Source of the DNA: JBLUOA01 sp048060095
GTDB lineage: Bacteria > Pseudomonadota > Alphaproteobacteria > Rhodobacterales > Rhodobacteraceae
Direction: 5' to 3'
Length of the DNA: 64,000 nt
Assembly: GCF_048060095.1 (NCBI RefSeq)
Contig: NZ_JBLUOA010000003.1
Location: 124,001 to 188,000, forward strand
Shown: positions 17,751 through 26,109 of the stretch, in pieces
Layout of the letters: each line of letters opens with the position of its first letter
Numbering within the stretch: position 1 is the stretch's first letter
Notes under the pieces: generated by a model
What the model was told of the DNA's origin: nothing
Database searches by the model: none
Seen by the model: only the letters and a program-made list of their open reading frames with translations
Position numbers and translations under genes: made by a program

Positions 17751-17816
17751 ACGTGACATCCCGCAAATTCTGTGGTCGACTACATTCGCGTGATTCACAA
17801 AAAACGGAGGACGAAT

Positions 17817-17984
17817 ATGAGCAAGAGTTCGCATGTGCAGGAACTCCGTCGGAAACACCAGAACTTGTCTGAAAAAGTCGAAGCGGCACAGAAAAGCCCC
17901 GGCGTTGACGATCTGGAGATTGCGTCTCTGAAAAAACAAAAGCTCAAAATCAAGGAAGAGATTTCGCGTCTGACTGACGCCTAA
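17817..17984 (+). CDS. DUF465 / YdcH-like small coiled-coil protein
   Basis: A 55-residue, almost wholly helical protein: HVQELRRKHQNLSEKVEAAQ, then a short turn with Asp-Asp, then IASLKKQKLKIKEEISRL. This two-helix hairpin pattern with a central break is DUF465 (YdcH). ACGGAGGA is an excellent ribosome site eight bases before the ATG. An upstream GTG could add 15 residues but lacks that site. Function is unknown in the family. The stop overlaps that of the convergent transporter gene by four bases. Confidence 0.87.
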   Translation: MSKSSHVQELRRKHQNLSEKVEAAQKSPGVDDLEIASLKKQKLKIKEEISRLTDA

Positions 17985-18847
17985 GATTTGGTTGCACTGG
18001 CACGTGCGGCCAGTGCAGCACCGCCCGTGATTAACCCTGCGGCGATCAGAAGGGGCCAAGTGGCCTCAGCGATGCCAGCGGCGATCAAAGCGAGCGTAGA
18101 CAGCAACGGAGCCGCATAAGATGCGACCCCGAGGAGCTGTATGTCGCCACGCTTCACCCCTACATCCCAAACGTAAAACGCTAACCCCACCGGGCCGAGG
18201 CCAAGTGAGATGCACGACAGCCATCCAATCGCCGTGTCGGGCCAGATTGTATCTTCGATTGCGAAATGCGCGATGGCGGACAGGATGGCGGTGAACACGC
18301 AGAAAATCGCAACACTGCCAGTCGGAACAGCGCCAAGTCGCCGCGACAGGACCGAATAGCTGGCCCAAGTCAGGGCGCAAAGCGCGGCCAGCCCGTAGCC
18401 CGGCAGCGCGTCTGCCTGAAACCCGGCGCCGCCGCGTGTCACGATGAGGGCAGCCCCCGCGAACCCGATAAGGCCGCCCAGCACATGCCCCTTCCGCAAG
18501 GTTTCACCGGGCAACAGGCCAGAGAACAGGACGATCAGCAGCGGCCAAAGGTAGGCGATCAACCCGGCCTCTGCCGCAGGCGCGATGCGCAGTGCCGAGA
18601 AATACAGAAGATGATAGCCGAACAGCCCTGCCGTCCCGAACGCATAGACCCGCCAAGAGATGCGCCGCAGAACGGCAAAGCCACTCGTCCGCCACACCCA
18701 GATCAGACCGATCACCGCGCCGATGGCAAAGCATATCGCGTTCAACTGCAACGGCGGCACGGGGGCGGAGCCGACGGTGAACAGCGCCAGAAGCGCCCAA
18801 AGAAGCACGGCGATGAAGCCGATGATTGTGGCCTTTCTGCGCGTCAT
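17981..18847 (-). CDS. DMT-family (EamA, YddG-like) exporter
   Basis: A 288-residue membrane protein with ten predicted helices in two EamA halves. The paired features AEAGLIAYLWPLLIVLFSG in the first half and LGLGPVGLAFYVWDVGVKRGDIQLLG in the second resemble YddG-type aromatic amino acid exporters. The substrate is inferred only. Its ATG overlaps the end of the LysR gene (ATGA), so regulator and transporter form one operon, which suggests the regulator senses the exported compound or its precursor. Confidence 0.87.
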   Translation of the reverse strand: MTRRKATIIGFIAVLLWALLALFTVGSAPVPPLQLNAICFAIGAVIGLIWVWRTSGFAVLRRISWRVYAFGTAGLFGYHLLYFSALRIAPAAEAGLIAYLWPLLIVLFSGLLPGETLRKGHVLGGLIGFAGAALIVTRGGAGFQADALPGYGLAALCALTWASYSVLSRRLGAVPTGSVAIFCVFTAILSAIAHFAIEDTIWPDTAIGWLSCISLGLGPVGLAFYVWDVGVKRGDIQLLGVASYAAPLLSTLALIAAGIAEATWPLLIAAGLITGGAALAARASATKS

Positions 18848-19785
18848 TCGAGTGCTTCCAAATCGACAAAATCGTGGTTCTGGCGAAAGTCCTCCATATC
18901 CGCAACCTCTGCCATGATCCAGCTTTCAAACGCGGCGATGTGGGGTCGTGTTTCCTGCCCCTGAGGACAGAGGAACCGATAGCGATAGGGTAGCTGGATC
19001 GCCAGGTCGAATGGCGCAACCAACTGCCCGTCCCGCAGCGCCCGTTCCGCCAGCGAATAGCGGCCCAGCACGACCCCGCTTCCGGCGATTGCGGCGTCAT
19101 GGGCATGGTCTGCGTAGGTGAATCGCAGGCCACCGTCCGGTGGCGCTCCGATATCCGCCGCCGCGAACCAAGTTGTCCAGTTGATTGTGCGATCCAAGAA
19201 CGGCACCACATCTTGATGCAGCAGCACGCTGTTTTTCAGGTCGGCCGGGGAGAGCATTTTTGCAGCCAACGCTGGCGACATCATCGGCGTAATCCATTCT
19301 TCAATCAGCGTTCTGGAGTAAAGCCCGCTGTCGTCGCCGCCACCAAACCGGATGGCAACGTCAATCTCATCTCGCGTGAAATCTGCGATGTTGAGGCTGG
19401 CGGAGAACCTAAGTTCGATCTCGGGGTGTTCTTGCGCAAAGCGAAACATGCGCGGGGCAAGCCATCGGGCGGTGAACGCGGGGCCAGCCGTCACGGTCAG
19501 CGTATCGGCCTGCGTCACGCGCCGCGCGATGCGCCACGCGGCCTTCAGCGCCTCAAACCCGTCCTGCACGCCGGGTTGCAGCGCGCGGCCCGCTTCGGTC
19601 AACTCGACCGCGCGATTAAGCCGTAGGAACACTGGCTGGCCAAGGTGATCTTCCAACGATTTGATCTGGAACGAAAGCGCAGCAGGCGTGACGTGAAGCT
19701 CCTTCGCTGCTTTTGCAAATGACATATGGCGCGCGGCGACCTCAAACGCACGCAGGGCTGTCAGCGGGGGCAGGCGGTCTATCAT
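18844..19785 (-). CDS. LysR-family regulator, GcvA-like
   Basis: A 313-residue LysR regulator. The N-terminal winged helix opens RLPPLTALRAFEVAARHMSFAKAAKELHVTPAALSFQIKSLE (described by its key words PPL.ALRAFE, S..AA.EL.VT.AA.S.QI), the form seen in the GcvA branch. The effector domain covers ~90-300. It directly precedes the exporter gene and is divergent from a small-protein gene at 19892, the usual LysR arrangement in which the 106-base gap would hold its operator. Confidence 0.92.
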   Translation of the reverse strand: MIDRLPPLTALRAFEVAARHMSFAKAAKELHVTPAALSFQIKSLEDHLGQPVFLRLNRAVELTEAGRALQPGVQDGFEALKAAWRIARRVTQADTLTVTAGPAFTARWLAPRMFRFAQEHPEIELRFSASLNIADFTRDEIDVAIRFGGGDDSGLYSRTLIEEWITPMMSPALAAKMLSPADLKNSVLLHQDVVPFLDRTINWTTWFAAADIGAPPDGGLRFTYADHAHDAAIAGSGVVLGRYSLAERALRDGQLVAPFDLAIQLPYRYRFLCPQGQETRPHIAAFESWIMAEVADMEDFRQNHDFVDLEALE

Positions 19786-19891
19786 AATAGTTAAGTAAAA
19801 CTAATCTGACACAATGAAAAGCCTCGTTTGTAAATGGCAATGCTGACCCGCATGTTAAATGCAACTGAACAAACAACCCAAGAGGTTCAAG

Positions 19892-20050
19892 ATGTATGAA
19901 GCAACGGCAACCGCCAAAACCCGAAATGCAATCGATGCAGCGCATCAGGCAAGGGGCGCGATTTTGCGTTCCTTTGTCACCGGACTGTTTCGCCGAACCC
20001 ACCCGCGCCGTTCCGGAGCGGCAACGATAGCGGCCAAGGCTGCGGCGTAA
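19892..20050 (+). CDS. Small basic protein of unknown function
   Basis: A 52-residue Ala/Arg-rich product, MYEATATAKTRNAIDAAHQA at the start, ending in a basic Ala-rich tail. AAGAGG lies eight bases upstream of this ATG, which is why I prefer it to the ATG at 19859. It has no membrane helix or recognised domain. Divergent placement from the LysR gene and an efficient terminator just after it suggest a real transcript. I cannot assign a function, and a non-coding role for the RNA remains possible. Confidence 0.55.
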   Translation: MYEATATAKTRNAIDAAHQARGAILRSFVTGLFRRTHPRRSGAATIAAKAAA

Positions 20051-20055
20051 CGGAA

Positions 20056-20085
20056 AAGGCCGCCCCAAATCGGGGCGGCCTTGTT
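20056..20085. terminator. Bidirectional intrinsic terminator between the small-protein gene and phaB
   Basis: A perfect 11-bp stem AAGGCCGCCCC / GGGGCGGCCTT (20056-20066 and 20072-20082) with loop AAATC. It is followed by TTGTTT on the plus strand and, read the other way, by TTTTCC, so it can end both convergent transcripts. Confidence 0.85.
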
Positions 20086-20105
20086 TGATAAGCTATGGAC
20101 TCTCG

Positions 20106-20831
20106 TCAACTAAAGAACTGTGCGCCGTTGGCCGAGATTGTTGATCCGTTAATGAAACTTGCATCATCTGAAGCTAAGAAGGCGACACAGCGGGCGATCT
20201 CTTCGGGTTCGCCCAGACGGCCGGCAGGAATCTGCGGGATGATCACATCGTTCAGCACTTTTTCCGGGATCGCACGCACCATTTCAGTGCCGATATAACC
20301 CGGGCAAACGGCGTTGGCGGTGATGCCTGCACGCGCACCTTCCTGCGCCAGACTGCGCACAATTCCGATATCGCCGGCTTTGGTGGCCGCATAGTTGACC
20401 TGCGCGAACTGGCCTTTCTGGCCGTTCACCGAACTGATCACGATCACGCGGCCGAACTTGCGTTCGCGCATACCCGGCCAGACCGGGTGCACGGTGTTGA
20501 ACACACCGGTCAGGTTCGTATCGATCACTTGCTGCCACTGTTCCGGAGTCATCTTGTGAAACGGTGCGTCGCGGGTGATACCCGCATTGGCCACAACCAC
20601 TTCGATCGGACCCAAATCAGCTTCGACCTTGGCGATACCGGCTTGAGAGTCTTCGTAATTGCCGACGTTCCATTTGTAGGTCTTGATACCGGTTTCGGCG
20701 GTAAACTTCTCGGCGGCTTCGTCGTTGCCCGCATAGGACGCAGCGACGTCGTAGCCCGCATCTTTCAGCGCCTTGGAAATCGAGGCGCCGATTCCGCGCG
20801 ATCCTCCGGTGACGAGTGCAACTCTAGCCAT
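20106..20831 (-). CDS. phaB: Acetoacetyl-CoA reductase PhaB
   Basis: A 241-residue short-chain dehydrogenase that makes (R)-3-hydroxybutyryl-CoA with NADPH for polyhydroxybutyrate. TGGSRGIG (8-15) is the cofactor loop, NAGITRD lies near 83-89, the catalytic Ser is in VISSVNGQKGQFGQ-like text (~139) and YAATK (~152-156) supplies Tyr and Lys. VNGQKGQ and the C-terminal GA.F..N-type ending are typical of PhaB rather than FabG. It follows phaA on the same strand, with a hairpin in the 75-base gap. Confidence 0.94.
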   Translation of the reverse strand: MARVALVTGGSRGIGASISKALKDAGYDVAASYAGNDEAAEKFTAETGIKTYKWNVGNYEDSQAGIAKVEADLGPIEVVVANAGITRDAPFHKMTPEQWQQVIDTNLTGVFNTVHPVWPGMRERKFGRVIVISSVNGQKGQFAQVNYAATKAGDIGIVRSLAQEGARAGITANAVCPGYIGTEMVRAIPEKVLNDVIIPQIPAGRLGEPEEIARCVAFLASDDASFINGSTISANGAQFFS

Positions 20832-20876
20832 GTATCCTCCAAATAGTCGTGTAATCTAGTTTCAAAACCGCAAGTA

Positions 20877-20899
20877 GATGCGCAACATTGTTGCGCATC
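20877..20899. promoter_or_regulatory. Perfect 10-bp inverted repeat in the phaA-phaB gap
   Basis: GATGCGCAAC and GTTGCGCATC flank ATT. On the coding (minus) strand no T-tract follows, so it is not a standard terminator. It may be a protein-binding palindrome ahead of phaB or an mRNA-stabilising hairpin between the cistrons. Its TGCGCAA half-site recurs in a palindrome ahead of mcl1 (43646-43663). Confidence 0.5.
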
Positions 20900-20906
20900 G
20901 CTAGTC

Positions 20907-22082
20907 TTAATCGCGTTCGACGCAGAGGGCAACACCCATACCGCCGCCGATGCACAGCGTGGCGAGGCCTTTTTTCGCGTCGCGCCGCTGCATTTCGAAC
21001 AACAGGGTGTTCAGCACGCGGCATCCGGATGCGCCAATCGGGTGGCCGATGGCAATCGCGCCGCCGTTGACGTTCACGATCTCAGGGTCCCAGCCCATGT
21101 CTTTGTTGACGGCGCAGGCCTGCGCGGCAAAGGCTTCGTTGGCTTCGACCAGATCAAGATCGCCGACTTTCCAGCCCGCCTTCTCCAGTGCCTTGCGCGA
21201 CGCGTGGATCGGGCCAACGCCCATGATCGACGGGTCGAGGCCCGCGGTTGCGTAAGACGCGATCCGCGCAAGCGGCTTGATGCCACGCTTTTCTGCATTC
21301 TCAGCGCTCATCAGCAGAACAGCGGCGGCACCGTCGTTCAGGCCAGATGCGTTCGCCGCGGTGACAGAGCCATCCTTGGCGAAGGCCGGGCGCAGCTTTT
21401 GCATCGCTTCCATCGTCGCGCCGTGGCGGATGTATTCATCCTGATCGACGACGGTTTCGCCCTTGCGGGTTTTGACGGTGAACGGCGTGATTTCATCCGC
21501 GAACTTGCCGGCTTTCTGTGCGGCTTCGGCCTTGTTCTGGCTGGCGACGGCAAACTCATCCTGCTGGTCGCGGCTGATCTGCCACTTGTTGGCGACGTTT
21601 TCCGCAGTCTGGCCCATGTGGTAGCCGTTGAATGCGTCCCACAGACCATCGCGGATCATCGTGTCGATGTATTTCATATCGCCCATTTTCTGACCGGCCC
21701 GCAGATGCGCTGCATGGGGGCTGAGCGTCATGTTTTCTTGACCGCCAGCGGCAACGACGTCTGCATCGCCAAGCTGAATATGCTGCGCGCCAAGCGCCAC
21801 GGCGCGCAGGCCGGAGCCGCAAACCTGGTTGATGCTCCACGCCGCACTTTCCTGCGGAAGACCCGCGTTGATATGTGCTTGGCGCGCCGGGTTTTGACCC
21901 TGCGCCGCTGTCAGAACCTGACCAAGAATTGTTTCAGACACGTCGGCCTTGTCTATTCCGGCGCGGTCTACGATCGCCTCCAATACGGCGGCGCCCAGAT
22001 CGTGGGCGGGCGTGTTTGCAAATGATCCGCCAAAGCTGCCGACGGCAGTCCGGGCTGCGGAGGCGATAACGACATTGGTCAT
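20907..22082 (-). CDS. phaA: Acetyl-CoA C-acetyltransferase (beta-ketothiolase) PhaA
   Basis: A 391-residue biosynthetic thiolase that condenses two acetyl-CoA to acetoacetyl-CoA. The nucleophilic Cys is in NQVCGSGLRAV (about residue 88). HPIGASG (His ~348) and the second Cys in CIGGGMGVA (~378) complete the active site. Length is that of tetrameric biosynthetic thiolases. With phaB downstream it supplies hydroxybutyryl-CoA for storage polymer or the ethylmalonyl-CoA pathway, to which the mcl1 enzyme at 42636 also belongs. A 12-bp palindrome (ATTGATATCAAT, 22100-22111) lies just upstream of the start. Confidence 0.95.
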   Translation of the reverse strand: MTNVVIASAARTAVGSFGGSFANTPAHDLGAAVLEAIVDRAGIDKADVSETILGQVLTAAQGQNPARQAHINAGLPQESAAWSINQVCGSGLRAVALGAQHIQLGDADVVAAGGQENMTLSPHAAHLRAGQKMGDMKYIDTMIRDGLWDAFNGYHMGQTAENVANKWQISRDQQDEFAVASQNKAEAAQKAGKFADEITPFTVKTRKGETVVDQDEYIRHGATMEAMQKLRPAFAKDGSVTAANASGLNDGAAAVLLMSAENAEKRGIKPLARIASYATAGLDPSIMGVGPIHASRKALEKAGWKVGDLDLVEANEAFAAQACAVNKDMGWDPEIVNVNGGAIAIGHPIGASGCRVLNTLLFEMQRRDAKKGLATLCIGGGMGVALCVERD

Positions 22083-22219
22083 GGCAGGGGTCCTCTTCCA
22101 TTGATATCAATTGGACGAGGAGGCAGTGGAATTCGGGTGCGACTCGGGTCGCCCTCCTCGTTTCCATACGTATTTACGGGCTTCGCCGGGAAAGAGCAAC
22201 GCACCGGCCCGGGCGCTCG

Positions 22220-23062
22220 CTATGCCCGCTTGATCGCGCGCGTGTCGACCGAGGATGGCGCGGTCATCGAGGGGGCCGCGAAGTAATACCCCTGTAGGCA
22301 GTCAATGCCGATATCCGCCAGAAAGGCGGCATCGCTCGCCGTTTCAACACTCTCCGCGACGGCGAACATATCGAAATGCGAGGCAATCGACAGAAGTGCG
22401 CGGGTCAGCACTTGGTTATCCGGGTTGTCGGCAATGCCCCGGATGAACTGCCCGTCGATTTTCACGACATCAAAGAAGAAATCCTTGAGGAACCGGAAGG
22501 CGGTATTGCCCGCGCCGAAATCGTCCAGCGCGAAGGCAACCCCGCGGTTTTGAAGGTCGGTCATGAAGCTGACCACAAGTTCAGGCATCATCATCGCGGA
22601 GCGTTCGGTGATTTCGAGGATCAGACGTTCCGCAACGGTCGGATTGGCGGCGCAACCATGGTTCAGCGTTGCCATCCAGCGCGGATAACCGACAGAGCGG
22701 GCGGACATATTGACCGACAGCCGCAGATGCGGATCGGCCGCCAATGCCTGCAGGCCGAGTTCAAGCGCGAGGCAGTCGATAATACGGCCAAGTTCGGTGT
22801 CTTCGACGGTATCAATAAACTCCCGCGCGGGGATGATGCGCCCGGTCTGATCCATGACCCGGATCAGCCCTTCGTAGAATGCAACCTTGCGCGTGTTGTT
22901 GGCCTGCACAACTGGCTGATAGGCCAGCGCGACCTGTTTGCGGTCCAGCGCCTGGCGCACCATCTGCAACGTGTCGCGGTCCCGCTCCGCCAATGCGGAT
23001 GACAGCGGGCTGCTCAGCGTGTCGGCGATTTCGGCACCTTTCGCCGAAAGTTCTGAAAACAT
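22220..23062 (-). CDS. Single-domain EAL-type c-di-GMP phosphodiesterase
   Basis: A 280-residue soluble protein that is essentially one EAL domain (~33-265) after a short N-terminal segment, with no GGDEF or sensor domain. The signature reads EGL (64-66). Metal and catalytic residues are present: Asn118 (NMSAR), Glu150 (EITER), Asp180-Asp181 (LDDFGAG), Lys201 (KIDGQF), Glu237 (AESVE) and QGYYF (257-261). It is therefore probably active in hydrolysing c-di-GMP, although loop 6 reads DDFGAGNTAF in place of the usual DDFGTGYSS. It is monocistronic by spacing. Confidence 0.92.
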   Translation of the reverse strand: MFSELSAKGAEIADTLSSPLSSALAERDRDTLQMVRQALDRKQVALAYQPVVQANNTRKVAFYEGLIRVMDQTGRIIPAREFIDTVEDTELGRIIDCLALELGLQALAADPHLRLSVNMSARSVGYPRWMATLNHGCAANPTVAERLILEITERSAMMMPELVVSFMTDLQNRGVAFALDDFGAGNTAFRFLKDFFFDVVKIDGQFIRGIADNPDNQVLTRALLSIASHFDMFAVAESVETASDAAFLADIGIDCLQGYYFAAPSMTAPSSVDTRAIKRA

Positions 23063-23192
23063 ACGGGATCTCCACTGCGGGCTTCCGTCACCATGCCGTC
23101 GAAAATGCTAACCAACAGTGAATCTTCCAATTTTCCGCGAATATGGGATATGATCGCCGAAATTACGTAATCCATTATAAAGGCTAAATAAA

Positions 23193-23765
23193 ATGACTGA
23201 ACGCTGTGGCTGGGTCGGCGTGGAACCGATTTACGTTGACTACCATGACGATGAATGGGGCGTGCCCGAATACGACAGTCGCGCGCTTTGGGAAAAGCTG
23301 ATTCTCGACGGGTTTCAGGCGGGGCTAAGCTGGATCACCATTCTGAAGAAACGGGATAACTTTCGCGCGGCCTTTGCGGGTTTCGATCCGAACGTGATTG
23401 CGGAATGGGGCGAGGATGACGTTTTGCGCCTGCTCGCGGACCCCGGCATCGTGCGCCATCGCGGCAAGATCGAAGCAACGATCGGCAATGCCCGCGCATG
23501 GCAGGCGATCGAGGCGGAGCAGGGGTTTGATACCTTCCTGTGGTCCTACATGGGCGGAAAGCCGTTACAGAATGAATGGCCGACCCTTGCGGATGTGCCC
23601 GCGCAAACACCGTTGTCACAACAGATTTCCAAGGACCTCAAGAAGGCCGGTTTTCGGTTTTGTGGGCCGACGATTGTTTATGCCTTCATGCAAGCGGTCG
23701 GGATGGTGAATGACCATCTGACGACTTGCCCCCGCCGGGAAGCTGTCGCAGAGATGGCCCGGTAG
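23193..23765 (+). CDS. tag: DNA-3-methyladenine glycosylase I
   Basis: A 190-residue helix-hairpin-helix glycosylase that removes 3-methyladenine from alkylated DNA. The zinc ligands fall at Cys5, His18, His175 and Cys179, nearly the E. coli Tag positions. RCGWV, YHDDEWGVP and FQAGLSWITILKKR are family blocks. The residue equivalent to E. coli Glu38, which contacts the damaged base, is Asp39 here (ILDGFQAG), a conservative change. The following flavoenzyme gene starts 18 bases after its stop and is probably cotranscribed. Confidence 0.95.
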   Translation: MTERCGWVGVEPIYVDYHDDEWGVPEYDSRALWEKLILDGFQAGLSWITILKKRDNFRAAFAGFDPNVIAEWGEDDVLRLLADPGIVRHRGKIEATIGNARAWQAIEAEQGFDTFLWSYMGGKPLQNEWPTLADVPAQTPLSQQISKDLKKAGFRFCGPTIVYAFMQAVGMVNDHLTTCPRREAVAEMAR

Positions 23766-23783
23766 CGACGCTTAGGGGGCACC

Positions 23784-24899
23784 ATGATCACGGCAGACAT
23801 AGTGGTGATCGGCGGCGGGATCGCCGGGATCAGTGCAGCGGCAGAGCTGGCGCGGGAAGCGTTGGTCGTCGTGCTGGAGCAGGAACAGGCGACTGGCTAT
23901 CACTCCACTGGGCGATCTGCGGCCATGTTCGTCAAGAACTACGGCAATGCAACGCTCCGCGCCCTCAACGCGATTGCGGAGCCGTTCCTGATGGGTGAGG
24001 GCGAAGCGCCAGCAGTGCTTAGCCAACGTGGAGAACTGTTGGTCGCCTCCGAAGCGGAGCTGGACACCTTCAACGCCTATCTCGACGGCAGCGCGGGTCT
24101 GGAACGCCTGACGACAGCTGAGGCGCAGTCGCTGGTTCCGATCCTGCGGCCCGAAGCCGTGGTTGCCGCCGCTTATGAACCTGCGGCACATGACATCGAC
24201 GTTGATCTGATGTTTCAGAGCTATGTCAAAGCGCTTCGCAAGCGCGGTGGGCAGATTGTGACGAACGCAGAGGCGCAGACAATCGCGCGCACCGGCGATG
24301 TCTGGCGCGTCGAGACCGGGGCGGGATCATTTGAGGCACCGATCATCGTCAACGCGGCTGGTGCCTGGGCCGATCACGTCGCGCATCTGGCGGGCGTGCA
24401 TCCGGTGGGCCTGTCGCCGCTGCGCCGATCTGCGGCGATCTTGCCTGCACCGGACGGGCATGACGTGACCCAATGGCCGCTGTTCGTCAGCGCATCAGAG
24501 GATTGGTATGCCCGTCCCGAAGCGGGCAAGCTGATGGTGTCCCCCGCCGACGAAGATCCGGTTGAGCCGCATGATGCGTGGCCGGACGATATGGTTCTGG
24601 CAGAAGGTCTCAACCGCTATGAACAGGCGGTGACGGTTCCCGTGACACGGGTTGAACGCAGTTGGGCCGGCCTTCGCACTTTCGCACCGGACCGCAGCCC
24701 GGTCGTCGGGTTCGCCAGCGATGTCGATGGGTTCTTTTGGCTTGCCGGGCAGGGTGGATATGGCATCCAGACCTCGCCCGCGTTGTCACGATTTACCGCG
24801 GCCACGATCTTTCGTCGCGGGTCAGAGCTTTCCGAAACGACGATAGCGGCGCTTTCGCCTGCGCGATTTGATGACACCTCGAAAGGACTAAGGGAATGA
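23784..24899 (+). CDS. FAD-dependent oxidoreductase of the D-amino-acid oxidase/dehydrogenase family
   Basis: A 371-residue DAO-fold flavoenzyme. IVVIGGGIAGISAAAELA (about 6-23) is the dinucleotide fold with the GxGxxG pattern, and GGYGIQTSPALSRF near the C-terminus is the second FAD block. WAGLRTFAPDRSPVVG is typical of D-arginine dehydrogenase (DauA) and related D-amino-acid dehydrogenases. The RidA gene directly downstream overlaps it by four bases (ATGA). This fits well, because such enzymes release reactive imines that RidA hydrolyses. The substrate is probably a D-amino acid; the exact one is unknown. Confidence 0.87.
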   Translation: MITADIVVIGGGIAGISAAAELAREALVVVLEQEQATGYHSTGRSAAMFVKNYGNATLRALNAIAEPFLMGEGEAPAVLSQRGELLVASEAELDTFNAYLDGSAGLERLTTAEAQSLVPILRPEAVVAAAYEPAAHDIDVDLMFQSYVKALRKRGGQIVTNAEAQTIARTGDVWRVETGAGSFEAPIIVNAAGAWADHVAHLAGVHPVGLSPLRRSAAILPAPDGHDVTQWPLFVSASEDWYARPEAGKLMVSPADEDPVEPHDAWPDDMVLAEGLNRYEQAVTVPVTRVERSWAGLRTFAPDRSPVVGFASDVDGFFWLAGQGGYGIQTSPALSRFTAATIFRRGSELSETTIAALSPARFDDTSKGLRE

Positions 24900-25246
24900 A
24901 CGATATTACACGCCTCGATACCGGCCAGCGGATGAGCCAAGCGGTGATCTATAACGGCATGATCCATCTTGCAGGGCAGGTCGGTGCCGCCGGTGAGCCT
25001 GTCGCTGATCAGACGAAAAGCATTCTGTCGAAGGTTGACGCGCTGTTGGAGCGTGTCGGGTCAGACAAGTCCCGCATCCTGATGGCGACGATCTGGTTGG
25101 CCTCGATGGATGACTTCGCCGAGATGAACGCGGTTTGGGATGCTTGGGTGCCAGAAGGCCACGCGCCGGGTCGTGCCTGCGGAGAGTCCGCCTTGGCGAC
25201 GCCGGAGTACAAGGTTGAAATCATGATTGTGGCAGCGGCCAGCTAG
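24896..25246 (+). CDS. RidA-family imine/enamine deaminase
   Basis: A 116-residue RidA (YjgF/UK114) protein. The segment GHAPGRACGESALATPEYKVEI contains the Arg equivalent to E. coli RidA Arg105 and the conserved Cys next to it. These proteins hydrolyse 2-imino acids to keto acids and protect PLP enzymes. Coupling to the flavoenzyme upstream implies that it clears the imine product made there. Its stop overlaps that of the convergent membrane-protein gene (CTAG shared). Confidence 0.92.
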   Translation: MNDITRLDTGQRMSQAVIYNGMIHLAGQVGAAGEPVADQTKSILSKVDALLERVGSDKSRILMATIWLASMDDFAEMNAVWDAWVPEGHAPGRACGESALATPEYKVEIMIVAAAS

Positions 25247-25488
25247 GGCTTGTTCTGCTTCGTGACCCGCTTCCAAAGTGGCCTCACATCCATCGCCGCA
25301 ACGGCAATACCCAGCGGGATCATCCAAAAGCCGACGATGGGCAGAAATCCAACGATGCCGCAGCAGATTAGCAGGATGCCAAGAACCAGCCGCAATCCGG
25401 GTGGCACGTGGATTTGAATCCAGTCCCGCATCGCGTGCCATTTCTGGCGCAGCGATTCTTTCATGCTGTTGTCTTTGGTGTCGGTCAT
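25243..25488 (-). CDS. Small membrane protein, two helices
   Basis: An 81-residue protein with a charged N-terminal third followed by a hydrophobic hairpin (about 31-67) containing LILLICCGIVGFLPIVGFWMIP-type sequence, split by a Pro, and a short basic tail. AGGGTGCG precedes the ATG. It is of a type seen often in Rhodobacterales but I know no assigned function. It may share a transcript with the tlpA gene, which ends 33 bases upstream on the same strand. Confidence 0.7.
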   Translation of the reverse strand: MTDTKDNSMKESLRQKWHAMRDWIQIHVPPGLRLVLGILLICCGIVGFLPIVGFWMIPLGIAVAAMDVRPLWKRVTKQNKP

Positions 25489-25521
25489 CGCACCCTAGAT
25501 GGGAAGGGCCGGAGGTTTTGA

Positions 25522-26088
25522 CTACCCCTCCGCGCCCTTAAGCAGCGCGTTGAAGATCGCCATCGCGCTTTCGCCGTCCCATTCCGCATCACCGACAAGC
25601 CGGGCGATTTCCTGCCCTTCGGGATTCAGGATGACCGTAACCGGCAGGCTGAACGCACCGAAATCGGCGGCCAGCGCACGGTCGGGGTCAAGCAGGATGG
25701 GAAGGTTTACAATCTCTTCCTCCTCGAAAAAGCGATTGATCGCGGGAAGGGGGTTGCGGGATGTGGCGACGGGCACGACCTCAAACCGGTCGCCGCCAAG
25801 GTCCGCCTGCAAGCGGTCAAGCGACGGCATTTCTTTGCGGCAAGGGGCGCACCACGTCGCCCAGAAGTTCAGGACAACATATTTGCCCTCGTAATCCGCC
25901 AATGAATGTTCGCCGCCGTCGGGGTCGGTAAAGGTCGCGTCCGATCCGCCCACAGGCGCGTCATGGATCACCAGCTTTTGCATCATGCCTTCGCGCATCG
26001 CCTCAAGCGCAGCCTTGTCGGTCGCACCCGCTGCCGTTGCAGTAAGCGACAGCGCGGTATAAAGGACCAGTGACCTGAAAATGCTCAT
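25522..26088 (-). CDS. tlpA: TlpA-like periplasmic thiol:disulfide reductase
   Basis: A 188-residue thioredoxin-fold protein with a signal peptide (hydrophobic to ~21, AAGA cleavage region) and the redox motif WCAPC (Cys80, Cys83). Members keep apo-cytochrome c or copper-chaperone thiols reduced in the periplasm, and ALPVTVILNPEGQ-like text includes the cis-Pro expected near 150. It is divergent from argH with only 21 bases between the starts, an arrangement common in this order. Confidence 0.9.
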   Translation of the reverse strand: MSIFRSLVLYTALSLTATAAGATDKAALEAMREGMMQKLVIHDAPVGGSDATFTDPDGGEHSLADYEGKYVVLNFWATWCAPCRKEMPSLDRLQADLGGDRFEVVPVATSRNPLPAINRFFEEEEIVNLPILLDPDRALAADFGAFSLPVTVILNPEGQEIARLVGDAEWDGESAMAIFNALLKGAEG

Positions 26089-26109
26089 CTTCCCTCCGAG
26101 GGTTTCGAT

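Noticed and set aside
22115..22161. ACGAGGAGG / CCTCCTCGT inverted repeat between the EAL gene and phaA as a terminator
   Set aside because: The loop is 29 bases and no T-tract follows in either direction. A small inner stem (GCGAC-TCGG-GTCGC) exists, but the evidence is too weak to list.
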